DNA of 64,000 nucleotides from an uncultured Pseudacidovorax sp. (GCF_913773995.1 NZ_CAJYES010000190.1:81228-145227), one strand, 5' to 3'; positions 50,428 through 60,201 are shown, counted from the stretch's first letter. The notes: generated by a model not told the origin, from the sequence alone. Made by a program: numbers and translations.

Positions 50428-52512
50428 TCAATCTGGCCAGCGGCCCAGTTCGGCAGCCTGGACGAGGGTCGGGGAAGGCGCCCAGAGCCGACCTTGTGTC
50501 GCCTCCTGCTGCCGCACCTGCGCCAGCACCCAGTCCAGGCCGCGCCGCTGAGCCCAGAACATCGGGCCGCCCTCATGGCGCGGGAAGCCGTAGCCGTAGA
50601 TATAGGTCACGTCGATGTCGCTCGCGCGTAGCGCGACGCCTTCCTCCAGGATGCGCGCGCCTTCGTTGACCATGGCCGTCAGCACGCGGTCGACGACTTC
50701 CTGATCGGAGATCTCGCGCCGGGCGATGCCCAACTCGGCGGACACGCCCTGGATGAGGCGCTCGACCTCCGGATCCGGGCTCGCCTTGGCCGACGGCCCC
50801 TGGCCGTCGTAGACGTAGTAGCCGCGACCGGTCTTTTGGCCGAAGCGGCCGGCCTCGCACAGGCGGTCGGCGATGGGCGAATAGCGCAGGGACTTGTCGC
50901 GGAACTGCTCGCGGTACTGGCGGATGCGCCAGCCCACGTCTAGGCCGGACATGTCGCGCATCAGATACAGCCCCATAGGAAAGCCGAAGCCCTGTAGCGC
51001 GCGGTCGACCTGCCAGGGCGTGGCACCTTCCTCGACCAGGAAGTCGCACTCTCGCCCGTAGACCGCGAGGATCCGGTTGCCGATGAAGCCGTCCTTGTTG
51101 GCGGCCAGCACCGGCACCTTGCCGATGCGCTTGGCCAGTGCCGTCACGGTGGCGACCACTTCCGGGGCCGTCTGTTCAGTGCGCACGTTCTCCTGCAGTT
51201 TCATCACGTTGGCGGGGCTGAAGAAATGCGTGCCCACCACCGAGGCCGGCCGCTTCGTGGCCTGTGCGATCTGTGCGATGTCGAGCGTCGAGGTGTTGGT
51301 GGCCAGGATGGCGCCCGGCTTCATCACCTCGTCCAGCCGGCCGAAAATCTGCTGCTTCAGGGCCATGTCCTCGAAGGCGGCTTCGATGACGATGTCGGCA
51401 TCGGCGGCGCTGCCGAGATCCAGGCCAGTGGTGATGCAGGCACGCGCCCGCTGTGCCTTGTCTGCCGACAGGCTGCCTCTTCGCACGGAGTTCTCATAGT
51501 TGCGCTCGACGATGCCGATGCCGCGCGCCAAGCCTTCCTGCGTTGTGTCGATTAGGGTCACAGGAATGCCGGCGTTTGCCAGACTCATGGCGATCCCGCT
51601 GCCCATGGTGCCTGCACCGACCACGGCCGCGCGATGGATAGGCTTCGGCGCCACGCCCTCCAGCCCAGGGATGCGCGCAGCGGTGCGCTCGGCCTGGAAG
51701 ACGTGGATCAGCGCCGCGCGCTGGGGGCTGCCCACGCAGCGCTTGAAGGCCTCCGCTTCGAAGGCGAGGCCCTGCTCGATGGGCACGCTTACGGCCTTTT
51801 CGACGCAGTCGACGATCAGTCCGGGCGAGAGCAGGCCGCGCCACTTGCGCGCGTTCTGCCGGCGCAGGTCGGCGAAGAGCGCGGGGTCGGTATCCTGCAG
51901 CCGGTCGCGGCGCGCGTCCACGCTGGGCAGTGGCAGGGCCGCATCGACCATGCGCCGGGCGAAGGCAAGGGCGTCCTGCAGCAGGTCGGCCTGAGCGACG
52001 GCATCCACCAGGCCCAGCGTCAGGGCCTCGCTCGCACCGATGGACTTGCCGTCGAGCATCAAGGCCAGCGCCCGCTCGGCGCCGATCACGCGCGGCAGGC
52101 GCTGGGTGCCGCCGCCCCCGGGCAGCAGGCCGATGTTGACCTCGGGCAGCCCAAGCTGGCAGTCGGGCGTGGCGATGCGGTAATGGGCGCCCAGCGCCAG
52201 TTCCAGACCCCCGCCGAGGGCGTGCCGCGCGAGCGCGGCGATCACCGGCTTGCCCGACGCCTGCATGCAGCGCACCGAGACGTTGATGCCCGGCGCGCTC
52301 AGGCCCTTGCCGAACTCTCGGATGTCGGCGCCCGGCACGAAGCGACCCTCGGCGCCGATGAGTACCGCGGCGCGGGCCGCGTCATCACCGGCGAAGCGCG
52401 TCAGCGCTTCCACCAGCTCTGTGCGCATGGCGGCATTGAGCGCGTTCATGGGTGGGTTGCTGAGTGTGATGACGGCGACGTCGCTGTCGAGCATGTACTG
52501 CACGGTGGTCAA
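50428..52512 (-). CDS. FadB-like multifunctional enzyme: enoyl-CoA hydratase / 3-hydroxyacyl-CoA dehydrogenase
   Basis: A 694-residue protein. TTG at 52512 is the likely start (GGAG eight bases before); ATG at residue 7 is the alternative. The N-terminal crotonase domain holds GRFVPGADIREFG and ALGGGLELALGAHYRIA. Around residue 300 the NAD-binding loop AAVVGAGTMGSGIAMSLANAG begins the dehydrogenase, with THFFSPANVMKLQENVRT, NKDGFIGNRIL and a C-terminal half repeat (YPRHEGG-like GFPRHEGGPMFWA). It performs hydration and oxidation of enoyl-CoA. Thiolase lies upstream by 30 bases. Confidence 0.94.
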   Translation of the reverse strand: MTTVQYMLDSDVAVITLSNPPMNALNAAMRTELVEALTRFAGDDAARAAVLIGAEGRFVPGADIREFGKGLSAPGINVSVRCMQASGKPVIAALARHALGGGLELALGAHYRIATPDCQLGLPEVNIGLLPGGGGTQRLPRVIGAERALALMLDGKSIGASEALTLGLVDAVAQADLLQDALAFARRMVDAALPLPSVDARRDRLQDTDPALFADLRRQNARKWRGLLSPGLIVDCVEKAVSVPIEQGLAFEAEAFKRCVGSPQRAALIHVFQAERTAARIPGLEGVAPKPIHRAAVVGAGTMGSGIAMSLANAGIPVTLIDTTQEGLARGIGIVERNYENSVRRGSLSADKAQRARACITTGLDLGSAADADIVIEAAFEDMALKQQIFGRLDEVMKPGAILATNTSTLDIAQIAQATKRPASVVGTHFFSPANVMKLQENVRTEQTAPEVVATVTALAKRIGKVPVLAANKDGFIGNRILAVYGRECDFLVEEGATPWQVDRALQGFGFPMGLYLMRDMSGLDVGWRIRQYREQFRDKSLRYSPIADRLCEAGRFGQKTGRGYYVYDGQGPSAKASPDPEVERLIQGVSAELGIARREISDQEVVDRVLTAMVNEGARILEEGVALRASDIDVTYIYGYGFPRHEGGPMFWAQRRGLDWVLAQVRQQEATQGRLWAPSPTLVQAAELGRWPD

Positions 52513-52542
52513 AGCAGGAACTCCAGAGAGGTTTGGTGGGAT

Positions 52543-53751
52543 TCAGGCGCGCGCAGGCGGCGGAAGGACTTCGAACATGGCCGCGGCACCCATGCCGCCG
52601 CCCACGCACATCGTGACCACCACGTGGCGGGCACCGCGGCGCTGGCCTTCGAGCAGCGCATGGCCCACCAGGCGCGCGCCGCTCATGCCGAAGGGATGGC
52701 CTAGGGCGATAGCGCCGCCATCGACGTTCAGCCGATCGTCTGGGATGCCCAGGCGGTCGCGGCAGTGCAGCACCTGCACGGCGAATGCCTCATTGAGCTC
52801 CCACAGGTCGATGTCGGCCACGCGCAGGCCGCATTGACGCAGCAGCTTTGGCACGGCCAGCACGGGTCCGATGCCCATTTCGTCGGCGGCGCAGCCGGCG
52901 ACGGCGTAGCCGCGGTAGATGCCCAGCGGATGGGCTCCGGCACTGGCGGCGGCCCGTTCGCTCATCAGCACTACTGCCGAGGCGCCATCGGACAGCTGGC
53001 TGGCATTGCCGGCAGTGACGGTGCCCTCGGCTCCCACCACGGGCGTCAGGCGCGCTAGGCCATCTGCCGTGGTGTCCGGCCGGTTGCCTTCGTCCCGCGC
53101 GAATTGCCTCGCGACCGTGCCGAGGTCGGTGTCGTCCTTTGCCAACTTGCGCTGCTGCACGTCGATGGGGCAGATCTCTGCATCGAACCGGCCTGCCTCC
53201 TGGGCGCGCGCCGTGCGCCGCTGGCTCTCCAGCGCATAGGCGTCCTGGGCCTCGCGGCCGATGCCGTAGCGGCGCGCTACGGTCTCCGCCGTGGCGATCA
53301 TGCTGTGATAGAGGCCTGGCACATGCTCCGCGAGCCATTCGTCCTGTACGCGATGACGGCCTCGGTGGTCCTGCACCAGCGACACGGACTCCACGCCGCC
53401 TGCGGCCAGGATGTCCGCCTCACCCGATCGAATGCGCGCGGCCTGCTGCGCGATCGCCTGAAGGCCCGACGCGCACTTGCGGTCAATGGTGGCGCCGGCC
53501 ACCGCTTCCGGCCATCCGGCGCGCAGCAGGGACTGCCGCGCGATGTTGCTGCCCGTTGCACCTTCCTGCCAGGCGCAGCCCAGCACGACGTCTTCGACCT
53601 GCGCGGCCTCGACGGTGCCGGCGCGCGCCAGCGCATGCTGGAGCACGTGCGCGCCGAGCACCGCGCCATGGGTGTCGTTCAATGCTCCGCGCCCGGCCTT
53701 GCCGATGGGCGTCCGAGCCGTCGAAACGATAAGAGCGTCGTGGATCGTCAT
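52543..53751 (-). CDS. Acetyl-CoA C-acyltransferase (thiolase, FadA-like)
   Basis: A 402-residue thiolase with the full catalytic set: C93 in [11 protein letters not shown]352 in [12 protein letters not shown] and C382 in [11 protein letters not shown]. It should cleave 3-ketoacyl-CoA with free CoA. It is the first gene of the minus-strand unit and starts 78 bases from the divergent crotonase gene, with a 14-bp palindrome in between. Works with the FadB-like protein downstream. Confidence 0.95.
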   Translation of the reverse strand: MTIHDALIVSTARTPIGKAGRGALNDTHGAVLGAHVLQHALARAGTVEAAQVEDVVLGCAWQEGATGSNIARQSLLRAGWPEAVAGATIDRKCASGLQAIAQQAARIRSGEADILAAGGVESVSLVQDHRGRHRVQDEWLAEHVPGLYHSMIATAETVARRYGIGREAQDAYALESQRRTARAQEAGRFDAEICPIDVQQRKLAKDDTDLGTVARQFARDEGNRPDTTADGLARLTPVVGAEGTVTAGNASQLSDGASAVVLMSERAAASAGAHPLGIYRGYAVAGCAADEMGIGPVLAVPKLLRQCGLRVADIDLWELNEAFAVQVLHCRDRLGIPDDRLNVDGGAIALGHPFGMSGARLVGHALLEGQRRGARHVVVTMCVGGGMGAAAMFEVLPPPARA

Positions 53752-53784
53752 GAAGCGTCGCGTCGTTGAAATGCTTGCGATTTA

Positions 53785-53798
53785 AATGTCATGACATT
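53785..53798. promoter_or_regulatory. Perfect 14-bp palindrome between two divergent CoA operons
   Basis: AATGTCATGACATT is a perfect inverted repeat in the 78-base gap between the thiolase start (53751) and the crotonase start (53830). It probably overlaps both promoters. Its TGTCATGACA core suits a dimeric regulator; the UTRA-type GntR protein at 47420-48193 is the nearest candidate, and GTCAT/ATGAC half-sites occur before that gene. Confidence 0.55.
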
Positions 53799-53829
53799 AT
53801 GCTATCAGCACCGACATCGAAAGCAAGCC

Positions 53830-54609
53830 ATGGCAAGCCCCTATCTCATCCAGACCGTCTCGGACGGCGTAGCCCACATAGAACTGAACCGGCCAAACAA
53901 GAAGAACGCCATGCTGCTGGAGATGCGCGACGGCCTCGCGCAGATGTTCGAAGCGCTGGCCGACAACGACGAGGTGAGGGCGGTCCTGCTTACCGGCGCG
54001 GGCGGCGACTTCTGTGCCGGGGCGGACATCGGAGAGATGGGAAAGGGCGGCCTGGGCGGCTCTCTCTACCGGGTGCGGCACATGCAGCGCCTGATGCGCG
54101 CCATGGTGCGCCTGCAGAAGCCGGTGGTGGCGGCGGTGCAGGGGGTCGCGGTCGGCATGGGCCTGTCGATGGCGCTGGCGTGCGACGTGGTGCTGGCCGG
54201 CCAATCGGCCCGCTTCGGCCAAGTGCAGCGGCGAATCGCCCTGCCGCCGGATGCCGGCGCCGTCTGGTTCCTCACCCGCTACCTGGGCGTACTGCGTGCC
54301 AAGGAGCTGGTGCTGTCGGGCCGGATGTTCCCAGCCACCGAGGCGCTCGCGATGGGGCTGGTTAGCCGTGTCGAGCCCGATTCGCAGCTGCTCGATGCAG
54401 CACGCTCCATCGCACGAGAGTACGCCCGAGGCCCCACCATCGCCTTCGGCATCGGCAAGCGCATGTTCGACCTCGCGCCCTCGTCGAGCTTCGACGATTT
54501 CATGGAGCACGAGGCCAGCATGGTGCCGCTTTCGGTCACGTCGGAGGACTTCCGGGAAGGCACCCGCGCCTTTCTAGAAAAGCGCCAGGCCTGCTGGACC
54601 GGCCAGTGA
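53830..54609 (+). CDS. Crotonase family protein (enoyl-CoA hydratase/isomerase), first of plus operon
   Basis: A 259-residue protein; start at 53830 (MASPYLIQTVSDGVAHIEL). It has the oxyanion-hole segment GGDFCAGADIGEM. The usual hydratase Glu in GGGCELA is not present (GMGLSMALACD), and the second region reads ALPPDAGAVWFLTRYLG, the PDAG pattern of isomerase-type members such as PaaG. So an isomerase or a ring-modifying role is more likely than classic hydration. First gene of the ten-gene-plus plus-strand unit. Confidence 0.9.
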   Translation: MASPYLIQTVSDGVAHIELNRPNKKNAMLLEMRDGLAQMFEALADNDEVRAVLLTGAGGDFCAGADIGEMGKGGLGGSLYRVRHMQRLMRAMVRLQKPVVAAVQGVAVGMGLSMALACDVVLAGQSARFGQVQRRIALPPDAGAVWFLTRYLGVLRAKELVLSGRMFPATEALAMGLVSRVEPDSQLLDAARSIAREYARGPTIAFGIGKRMFDLAPSSSFDDFMEHEASMVPLSVTSEDFREGTRAFLEKRQACWTGQ

Positions 54610-54649
54610 ACGGGGCTCTTTCATCCATCACACAGAACCAGGAAAGCTC

Positions 54650-55438
54650 ATGAAAACAGACAAGATCCTCGTGCGCAAGCACGGCCCTATCGGCCATATC
54701 GTTTTCAACAATCCGTCCAAGCTCAACGCGATATCGCTGGAGATGTGGGAAGGCCTGGGCGACGCCGTTGCCGCCTTCGACGCGGACGACGAGGTGCGCG
54801 TGATGGTCGTGAGCGGTGCGGGCGGCAAGGCCTTCGTCGCCGGTGCCGACGTCTCGCGCTACGAGGAGGAGCGCATGGGCGATGGTGCCCAGGAGCACTA
54901 CGCGCGGACCGGCGAGCGCGCGCTGCGTCTTCTGTACGACACGCCCAAGGCCACCATCGCGGCCATCGACGGCTACTGCATCGGGGGCGGTATCTCGGTC
55001 GCCGTGTCCTGCGACCTGCGCCTGGCGACGCCGCCATCCACCTTCGCGCAGCCGGCCATGCGCTACGGCATCGGCTACCGCTACAAGAGCCTGCGCCGGG
55101 TGAGCGACCTGATCGGCCCAGCCGCGACCAAGGAACTGCTGATCGGCGGCAAGACCTTCGACGCGGCCACGGCCTGCGCAAAGGGCCTGGTGGGTGAGGT
55201 ACTACCACAGGAAGGCTTCGCCGCGGCCATCGACCAGATGGCGCAGAAGATTGCGGCGGGTGCGCCGCTGACGCTGAAACAGGTCAAGCATGCCATCGCG
55301 CAGATCGTGCGGGACCCGGCGGATCGCGAGCTCGACGAGGCCGAGGCGCTGTTCCTCGCGTGCTACGCCAGCCAGGACTACCGCGAAGGCATCCGGGCCT
55401 TTGCCGAAAAGCGCAAGCCGGTCTTCGTGGGACGCTGA
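54650..55438 (+). CDS. Crotonase family protein, second
   Basis: A 262-residue protein with AGGAAAG upstream of ATG at 54650. It holds GGKAFVAGADVSRYEEERMG and CIGGGISVAVSCDLRLATPPSTF. The Glu seen in typical hydratases at GGG-E is replaced by isoleucine-serine (GGGISVA), and the following YGIGYRYKSLRRVSDLIG lacks the second Glu loop. It may be a decarboxylase, C-C hydrolase or hydratase with a different mechanism. The CoA-transferase follows after 5 bases. Confidence 0.9.
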   Translation: MKTDKILVRKHGPIGHIVFNNPSKLNAISLEMWEGLGDAVAAFDADDEVRVMVVSGAGGKAFVAGADVSRYEEERMGDGAQEHYARTGERALRLLYDTPKATIAAIDGYCIGGGISVAVSCDLRLATPPSTFAQPAMRYGIGYRYKSLRRVSDLIGPAATKELLIGGKTFDAATACAKGLVGEVLPQEGFAAAIDQMAQKIAAGAPLTLKQVKHAIAQIVRDPADRELDEAEALFLACYASQDYREGIRAFAEKRKPVFVGR

Positions 55439-55443
55439 GCACC

Positions 55444-56667
55444 ATGCAGCAAGCGCTGAACAAGCCGTTGGCCGGCATCCGCGTCCTGGACCTGAGCCGC
55501 ATCCTGGCCGGTCCCATGACGGGCCAGTGGCTGGCCGACCTGGGCGCCGACGTCATCAAGGTCGAGCGGCCTGGCAAGGGTGACGAGTCCCGCACCTACG
55601 GCCCGCCCTTCCTGCGCGACCGCGACGGCACGCCGACCGACACCGCCGCGTTCTACCTTGCCTGCAACCGCGGCAAGCGCTCCATGACGATCGACCTGAG
55701 CTCGGCTGAGGGCCAGGACATCGTGCGAGGACTGGCCGCGCAGAGCGACGTGCTGATCGAGAACTTCCGCGCCGGCACGCTGGCGCGCTACGGCCTGGGC
55801 CACGAACAGCTGCGCGCACTGAACCCGCGCCTGGTGTACTGCTCCATCACGGGCTTCGGCCAGGACGGCCCCTATGCACGTCGCCCGGGCTACGACGGCA
55901 TCTTCCAGGCGCTGGGCGGCCTTATGGCGACAAGCGGCCATCCGGAGGAGCCCATGAAGGTCGGCATGAGCATCGTCGACGTGATCACCAGCCTGTATGC
56001 GGTCATGGCCATCCAGGCCGCGCTGCGCCAGCGCGACCAGGCCACCGGCTTGGGCCAGCACGTCGACATGGCGCTGCTGGACTGCACCGTCGCGACGCTC
56101 TCGCACTATGCGATGAGCTACCTGACAACCGGCGAGGCGCCGCTGCGGCGCGGCAACGGCGGCTATGGTGGCGTGCCATCGCAAGCCTTCCGGTGCAAGG
56201 ACCGGTCCATCTTCCTGGTGGCGGCAAATAACGCACAGTTTGGCCGCCTGTGCGAGGCCATCGGCCTGCCCCAGTTGCCCGGGGATCCGCGTTTCGACAG
56301 CACGTCCCGCCGCATCGCCAACCGTGCCGTGCTCGTCGATCTGCTGGCGGCCACATTGGCGCAGATGGAGTCGGCCGACGTGCTGGACCGGCTGGAACTG
56401 GCCGACGTGCCTGCCAGCCCCGTCAATGAGTTGCCGGAGGTCTTCGCCGATCCGCAGGTGCGCCACCGGGGCATGTTGCAGCAGGTCGACCATCCGCTCG
56501 GCGGTTCGATGCATCTGGTGGCCAACCCGCTGCGGATGTCGTGCTCGGCCGTGGGCGCATCGCGGCCGCCGCCGCTCGTCGGAGAGCACACCCGCGAGAT
56601 CCTGAAGGAGCTCGCGGGGATGGATGACGTGCACATCGATGCCTTGATGGCCCAGGGCGTGGTCTGA
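55444..56667 (+). CDS. CoA-transferase family III (CaiB/BaiF)
   Basis: A 407-residue protein with GIRVLDLSRILAGPMTGQWLADLGADVIKVERPGKGDESR (in parts) and the family Asp in the NRGKRSMTIDL segment, QSDVLIENFRAGTLARYGLG, LVYCSITGFGQDGPYARRPGYD, and GGYGGVPSQAFRCKD. It would transfer CoA to a carboxylic acid and thereby activate the pathway substrate. It lies within the operon just before the first acyl-CoA dehydrogenase (3-base gap). Confidence 0.94.
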   Translation: MQQALNKPLAGIRVLDLSRILAGPMTGQWLADLGADVIKVERPGKGDESRTYGPPFLRDRDGTPTDTAAFYLACNRGKRSMTIDLSSAEGQDIVRGLAAQSDVLIENFRAGTLARYGLGHEQLRALNPRLVYCSITGFGQDGPYARRPGYDGIFQALGGLMATSGHPEEPMKVGMSIVDVITSLYAVMAIQAALRQRDQATGLGQHVDMALLDCTVATLSHYAMSYLTTGEAPLRRGNGGYGGVPSQAFRCKDRSIFLVAANNAQFGRLCEAIGLPQLPGDPRFDSTSRRIANRAVLVDLLAATLAQMESADVLDRLELADVPASPVNELPEVFADPQVRHRGMLQQVDHPLGGSMHLVANPLRMSCSAVGASRPPPLVGEHTREILKELAGMDDVHIDALMAQGVV

Positions 56668-56670
56668 GCG

Positions 56671-57873
56671 ATGGACTTCGACTTTACGCCCGAGGAGCGC
56701 GCCTTCAGGACGCAGGTTCGCGACTTCATCGCCTCGAACCTGGATCCGCAGGTCCAGGCCAAGCTCGCCGAACACCGCTCGTTGACGCGCGACGAGATCG
56801 TTGCATGGCAGCGCACCCTCGACGGCCGCAACTGGGCCACGCCCAGCTGGCCGGCCGCGTGGGGCGGGCCGGGCTTCACGCCGGTGCAGCGCTACATCTT
56901 CTTCGACGAACTTCACCAGGCCCCGGCGCCCGAGCCGCTGTCCTTCAACGTCGCCATGATCGGCCCCGTGATCGCCACTTTCGGCACGGATGCGCAGAAG
57001 CGCCGCTTCCTGCCGCGGATCCGCCGGCTGGACGATTGGTGGTGCCAGGGCTTCTCGGAGCCCGGCGCCGGTTCGGACCTGGCCTCGCTCAAAGCCTCCG
57101 CCCGGCGCGATGGCGAGCACTACGTGGTCAACGGCAGCAAGATCTGGCAGGGCATGGCGCACTGTGCCGACTGGATGTTCACGCTGGTGCGCACCGATCC
57201 CACGGCGACCAAGCAGGCAGGCATTTCGATGCTGCTCATCGACCTTCGCCTGCCCGGCGTGGAGGTGCGTCCCATTCTCACCATGGATGGTCGCCACGAG
57301 GTCAACGCCGTCTTCCTGGACGAGGTGCGCGTGCCGGTGGATTGCCGCGTCGGCGAGGAGAACGGCGGCTGGGCCATCACCAAGTTCCTGCTGGGCAACG
57401 AGCGCACCGGCATCGCGCGCGTCGGCATGTCACGCCATATCCTGAGGCGGGCGCGCACGCTGGCGCAGCAGCGCATTGCGTCCGGGGGCGAATGCCTGGC
57501 CGACGACCCGGTGTTTCGGCAGGCCGCGGCCGCGCTGGAGATAGAACTGCATGCGCTGGAGATCACGCAGATGCGGCTGATCGCCGAAGCGGATGCTCAC
57601 TCGGGCACACCCGATCCGCGCTCCTCGATCCTCAAAATTCGGGGCACCCAACTGCGGCAGCAGGCGTCTGAACTGATGCTGTCGGCCGCCGGCCCTCGCG
57701 CACTGGCCGCTGCGGGCGAGTTTCAGGCCTTCGCGGACGGGCAGTGGCCTGCGCAGGCGCCCTGGTCGACTACGGTAGCGCCCGTCTACCTCTCGCTGCG
57801 CGCCGCATCCATCTACGGCGGCAGCACGGAGGTCCAGAAGAACATTCTGGCCAAGACGGTCCTGGGACTTTGA
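56671..57873 (+). CDS. Acyl-CoA dehydrogenase, pair 1 large-type subunit
   Basis: A 400-residue FAD enzyme: MDFDFTPEERAFRTQVRDFI start, CQGFSEPGAGSDLASLKASARRD (substrate/FAD loop), NGSKIWQGMAHCADWMFTLVRTD and a C-terminal SIYGGSTEVQKNILAKTVLGL. The Glu found in MCAD at Y-E-G-T is a Gly here, so the base must be elsewhere or on the partner. It sits 5 bases before another acyl-CoA dehydrogenase with a different C terminus, suggesting a heteromeric enzyme of the FadE28-FadE29/ChsE type. Confidence 0.93.
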   Translation: MDFDFTPEERAFRTQVRDFIASNLDPQVQAKLAEHRSLTRDEIVAWQRTLDGRNWATPSWPAAWGGPGFTPVQRYIFFDELHQAPAPEPLSFNVAMIGPVIATFGTDAQKRRFLPRIRRLDDWWCQGFSEPGAGSDLASLKASARRDGEHYVVNGSKIWQGMAHCADWMFTLVRTDPTATKQAGISMLLIDLRLPGVEVRPILTMDGRHEVNAVFLDEVRVPVDCRVGEENGGWAITKFLLGNERTGIARVGMSRHILRRARTLAQQRIASGGECLADDPVFRQAAAALEIELHALEITQMRLIAEADAHSGTPDPRSSILKIRGTQLRQQASELMLSAAGPRALAAAGEFQAFADGQWPAQAPWSTTVAPVYLSLRAASIYGGSTEVQKNILAKTVLGL

Positions 57874-57878
57874 ATAGC

Positions 57879-59027
57879 ATGGACTTCTCATTCACGGAAG
57901 AGCAGCGCGCCCTGCAGGACGCGGTTTCGCGCTATTTGCGCCAGTCCTACGGCTTCCTGCAGCGCGAGGCGCGCCGACTCAGCGAGCGCGGATGGGACGA
58001 CGGCACCTGGCGGGCGCTGGGCGAACTGGGTGTGCTGGCACTGCCCTTCGACCAGCAGCATGGCGGCCTGGGCGGCGGCACTGTCGAGACGATGCTGGTT
58101 GCGCAGGAGCTGGGTCGCGCGATGGTGATGGAGCCGTGGTTCGCCTCGGTGGTGCTGGCGGGCGGCACCCTGGCCGCCCTGGGCGGCCGCGACGCCGAGC
58201 GCTGGCTGCCATCGATCGCGTCGGGCGAGCAGATCTTCGCCCTCGCGCTGGAGGAGCCGGACACGGCATGGCGGCCTGCGCACAGCAGGCTGACTGCGAC
58301 CCGCGATGGCGAGGGCTACCGCGTGGACGGCAGCAAGATCCTCGTGGAGCACGGCGCGAGTGCAGACGTGCTGCTGGTGCTGGCCCGCACCTCGGGCGCC
58401 GTCGGCGAGGGTGCGGGTCTCAGCCTGTTCGCCATCGCCGCCGATCATCCCGGTATCCGGCGCAGCGGTTACCGACGCCACGACGGCGTCCCAGTGGCCG
58501 ACCTGGTGTTCGATCAGGTGCGACTCCCGGCGAGCGCTTTGCTCGGCACGGAGGGCGCGGCCCTCGCCGCCGTGGAACAGGCCATCGACCGCGCCATCGC
58601 CGTACAGGCAGCCGAAGCGCTCGGACTCACGGAGTCGCTGCTTGCGCTCACGATCGAGCACCTGCAGACGCGCCAGCAGTTCGGTCGGCCGCTCGCGACC
58701 TTCCAGGTTCTGCAGCACGGTGCCGTCGACATGCTCGTGGCCATCGAGCAGGTGCGCAGCATGGCCTGGTTCGCTGCCGGCGCGGCAACCGGGCAAGACG
58801 CGGCGGCTCGCCGCCGGGCGATGTCCTCCGTGAAGTACCTGGTGGGGCGCAACGCTCGCATGGTGGCGCAGATGGCGGTGCAGCTGCACGGTGCGATCGG
58901 CCTTACCGACGAATGCGTGGTCAGCCACGCGTTTCGGCGCCTGATGTCGCTGGAGCTGCAGTTCGGCGACGCGCAGCATCACTTGGCGGCCTACGCAGTC
59001 GATGACAGGGTGGGAGCACAGCCGTGA
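57879..59027 (+). CDS. Acyl-CoA dehydrogenase, pair 1 partner subunit
   Basis: A 382-residue protein; start at 57879 (MDFSFTEEQRALQDAVSRYL). It has an FAD-fold core (LALEEPDTAWRPAHSRLTATRDGEGYRVDGSK, in parts) and TRQQFGRPLATFQVLQH, but ends HGAIGLTDECVVSHAFRRLMSLEL rather than the GGxxEIxxxII motif. The conserved EPGAGSD loop is also replaced (EPDTAWRP). This matches the degenerate partner subunit of alpha2beta2 acyl-CoA dehydrogenases. It overlaps the next gene by four bases. Confidence 0.92.
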   Translation: MDFSFTEEQRALQDAVSRYLRQSYGFLQREARRLSERGWDDGTWRALGELGVLALPFDQQHGGLGGGTVETMLVAQELGRAMVMEPWFASVVLAGGTLAALGGRDAERWLPSIASGEQIFALALEEPDTAWRPAHSRLTATRDGEGYRVDGSKILVEHGASADVLLVLARTSGAVGEGAGLSLFAIAADHPGIRRSGYRRHDGVPVADLVFDQVRLPASALLGTEGAALAAVEQAIDRAIAVQAAEALGLTESLLALTIEHLQTRQQFGRPLATFQVLQHGAVDMLVAIEQVRSMAWFAAGAATGQDAAARRRAMSSVKYLVGRNARMVAQMAVQLHGAIGLTDECVVSHAFRRLMSLELQFGDAQHHLAAYAVDDRVGAQP

Positions 59028-60190
59028 CATCCGCCGCGTTGGCCTGCATCGCAGGCGCCTTCGAGCATCCGCTGCGCAACACTCCTCATCTGAGCCTCGC
59101 ACAGATCCACGAACAGGTCGCACGCGGCGCTTTGGCGGATGCGGGGCTGAGCTTCTCCGACGTCGACGGTTACTTCTGCGCCGGCGATGCGCCGGGCCTG
59201 GGACCGCATTCGATGGTGGATTACCTGGGCCTTCAGGTGCGCCATGTAGACACGACGGACACCGGCGGCTCGGCGCCCCTTCTGCATGCCGCCCACGCAG
59301 CCCAGGCCATTGCCCAGGGCCGCTGCCGGGTTGCCCTGGTGACGATGGGCGGGGTGCCCCGCTCGCAGCCCCGGCTGTACGGTGCCACGGTCCGGCCGGC
59401 GGACGCCACGCCGGAAGGTCCGTTCGAGTCACCTTACCGCGGCGCGGTCGCACCGATGTATGCGCTGGTGGCACGACGGCACATGCATGAGTACGGCACC
59501 ACCCCTCGCCAGCTCGCCTGGATCAAGGCGGCCTTTTCACAGCACGCCCAGCACAACCCCCATGCCATGCTGCGCCAGGTGGTGACGCCCGACGACGTGC
59601 TGGCCTCGCCGCTGGTGGCCGATCCGCTGCATCGGCTGGACTGCTGCGTGGTGAGCGACGGCGGAGGCGCGCTGGTGGTCGTCCATCCCGACGTGATGAA
59701 GTCCCTTGCCAAGCCGCGGATCGAGATCCGGGGCAGTGGCGAGTCGGTCAAGGGCCAATTGGGCGGAGACGTGGACCTGAGCTGGTCGGCCACGCGGCAC
59801 GCGGGTGCCGCCGCCTTCGCCCACGCAGGTCTGGGCACGCAGGACATTGATTACGCCTCGTTATACGACAGCTTCACCATCACGGTCCTGATGCAGCTCG
59901 AAGACCTAGGCTTCTGCGCCAAGGGCGAAGGCGGCCGCTTCGTGGAAGAGGGCGGTCTGCTTGCCCGCGGCGGCCGCCTGCCGGTCAACACCGATGGCGG
60001 CGGCCTGTGCAACAACCATCCCGCCAACCGCGGAGGCATGGTCAAAGTGATCGAGGCCGTCCGCCAGTTACGCGGGGAGGCCCACCCCGCCGTGCAGGTG
60101 CCGGGCTGCGAGCATGCCCTGGTCAGCGGTGTTGGAGGACTGCTGGGCTCCCGGCACGGCAGCGCCGTGCTCATCCTCACCCGCACGTAG
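59024..60190 (+). CDS. SCP-x/Ltp2-like thiolase-fold protein (candidate retro-aldolase)
   Basis: GTG start at 59024 overlapping the previous gene. The 388-residue thiolase-fold protein has no Cys at the usual nucleophile place: the segment reads DTTDTGGSAPLLHAAHAAQAI (about residues 76-96). Later motifs DYASLYDSFTITVLMQLEDLGF, NTDGGGLCNNHPANRGGM (His kept) and GCEHALVSGVGG match SCP-x/lipid-transfer-type thiolases. Members of this group with an adjacent DUF35 protein act as aldolases in steroid side-chain cleavage. The DUF35 gene follows after 11 bases. Confidence 0.9.
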   Translation: MTSAALACIAGAFEHPLRNTPHLSLAQIHEQVARGALADAGLSFSDVDGYFCAGDAPGLGPHSMVDYLGLQVRHVDTTDTGGSAPLLHAAHAAQAIAQGRCRVALVTMGGVPRSQPRLYGATVRPADATPEGPFESPYRGAVAPMYALVARRHMHEYGTTPRQLAWIKAAFSQHAQHNPHAMLRQVVTPDDVLASPLVADPLHRLDCCVVSDGGGALVVVHPDVMKSLAKPRIEIRGSGESVKGQLGGDVDLSWSATRHAGAAAFAHAGLGTQDIDYASLYDSFTITVLMQLEDLGFCAKGEGGRFVEEGGLLARGGRLPVNTDGGGLCNNHPANRGGMVKVIEAVRQLRGEAHPAVQVPGCEHALVSGVGGLLGSRHGSAVLILTRT

Positions 60191-60201
60191 GACCGACAGA
60201 C

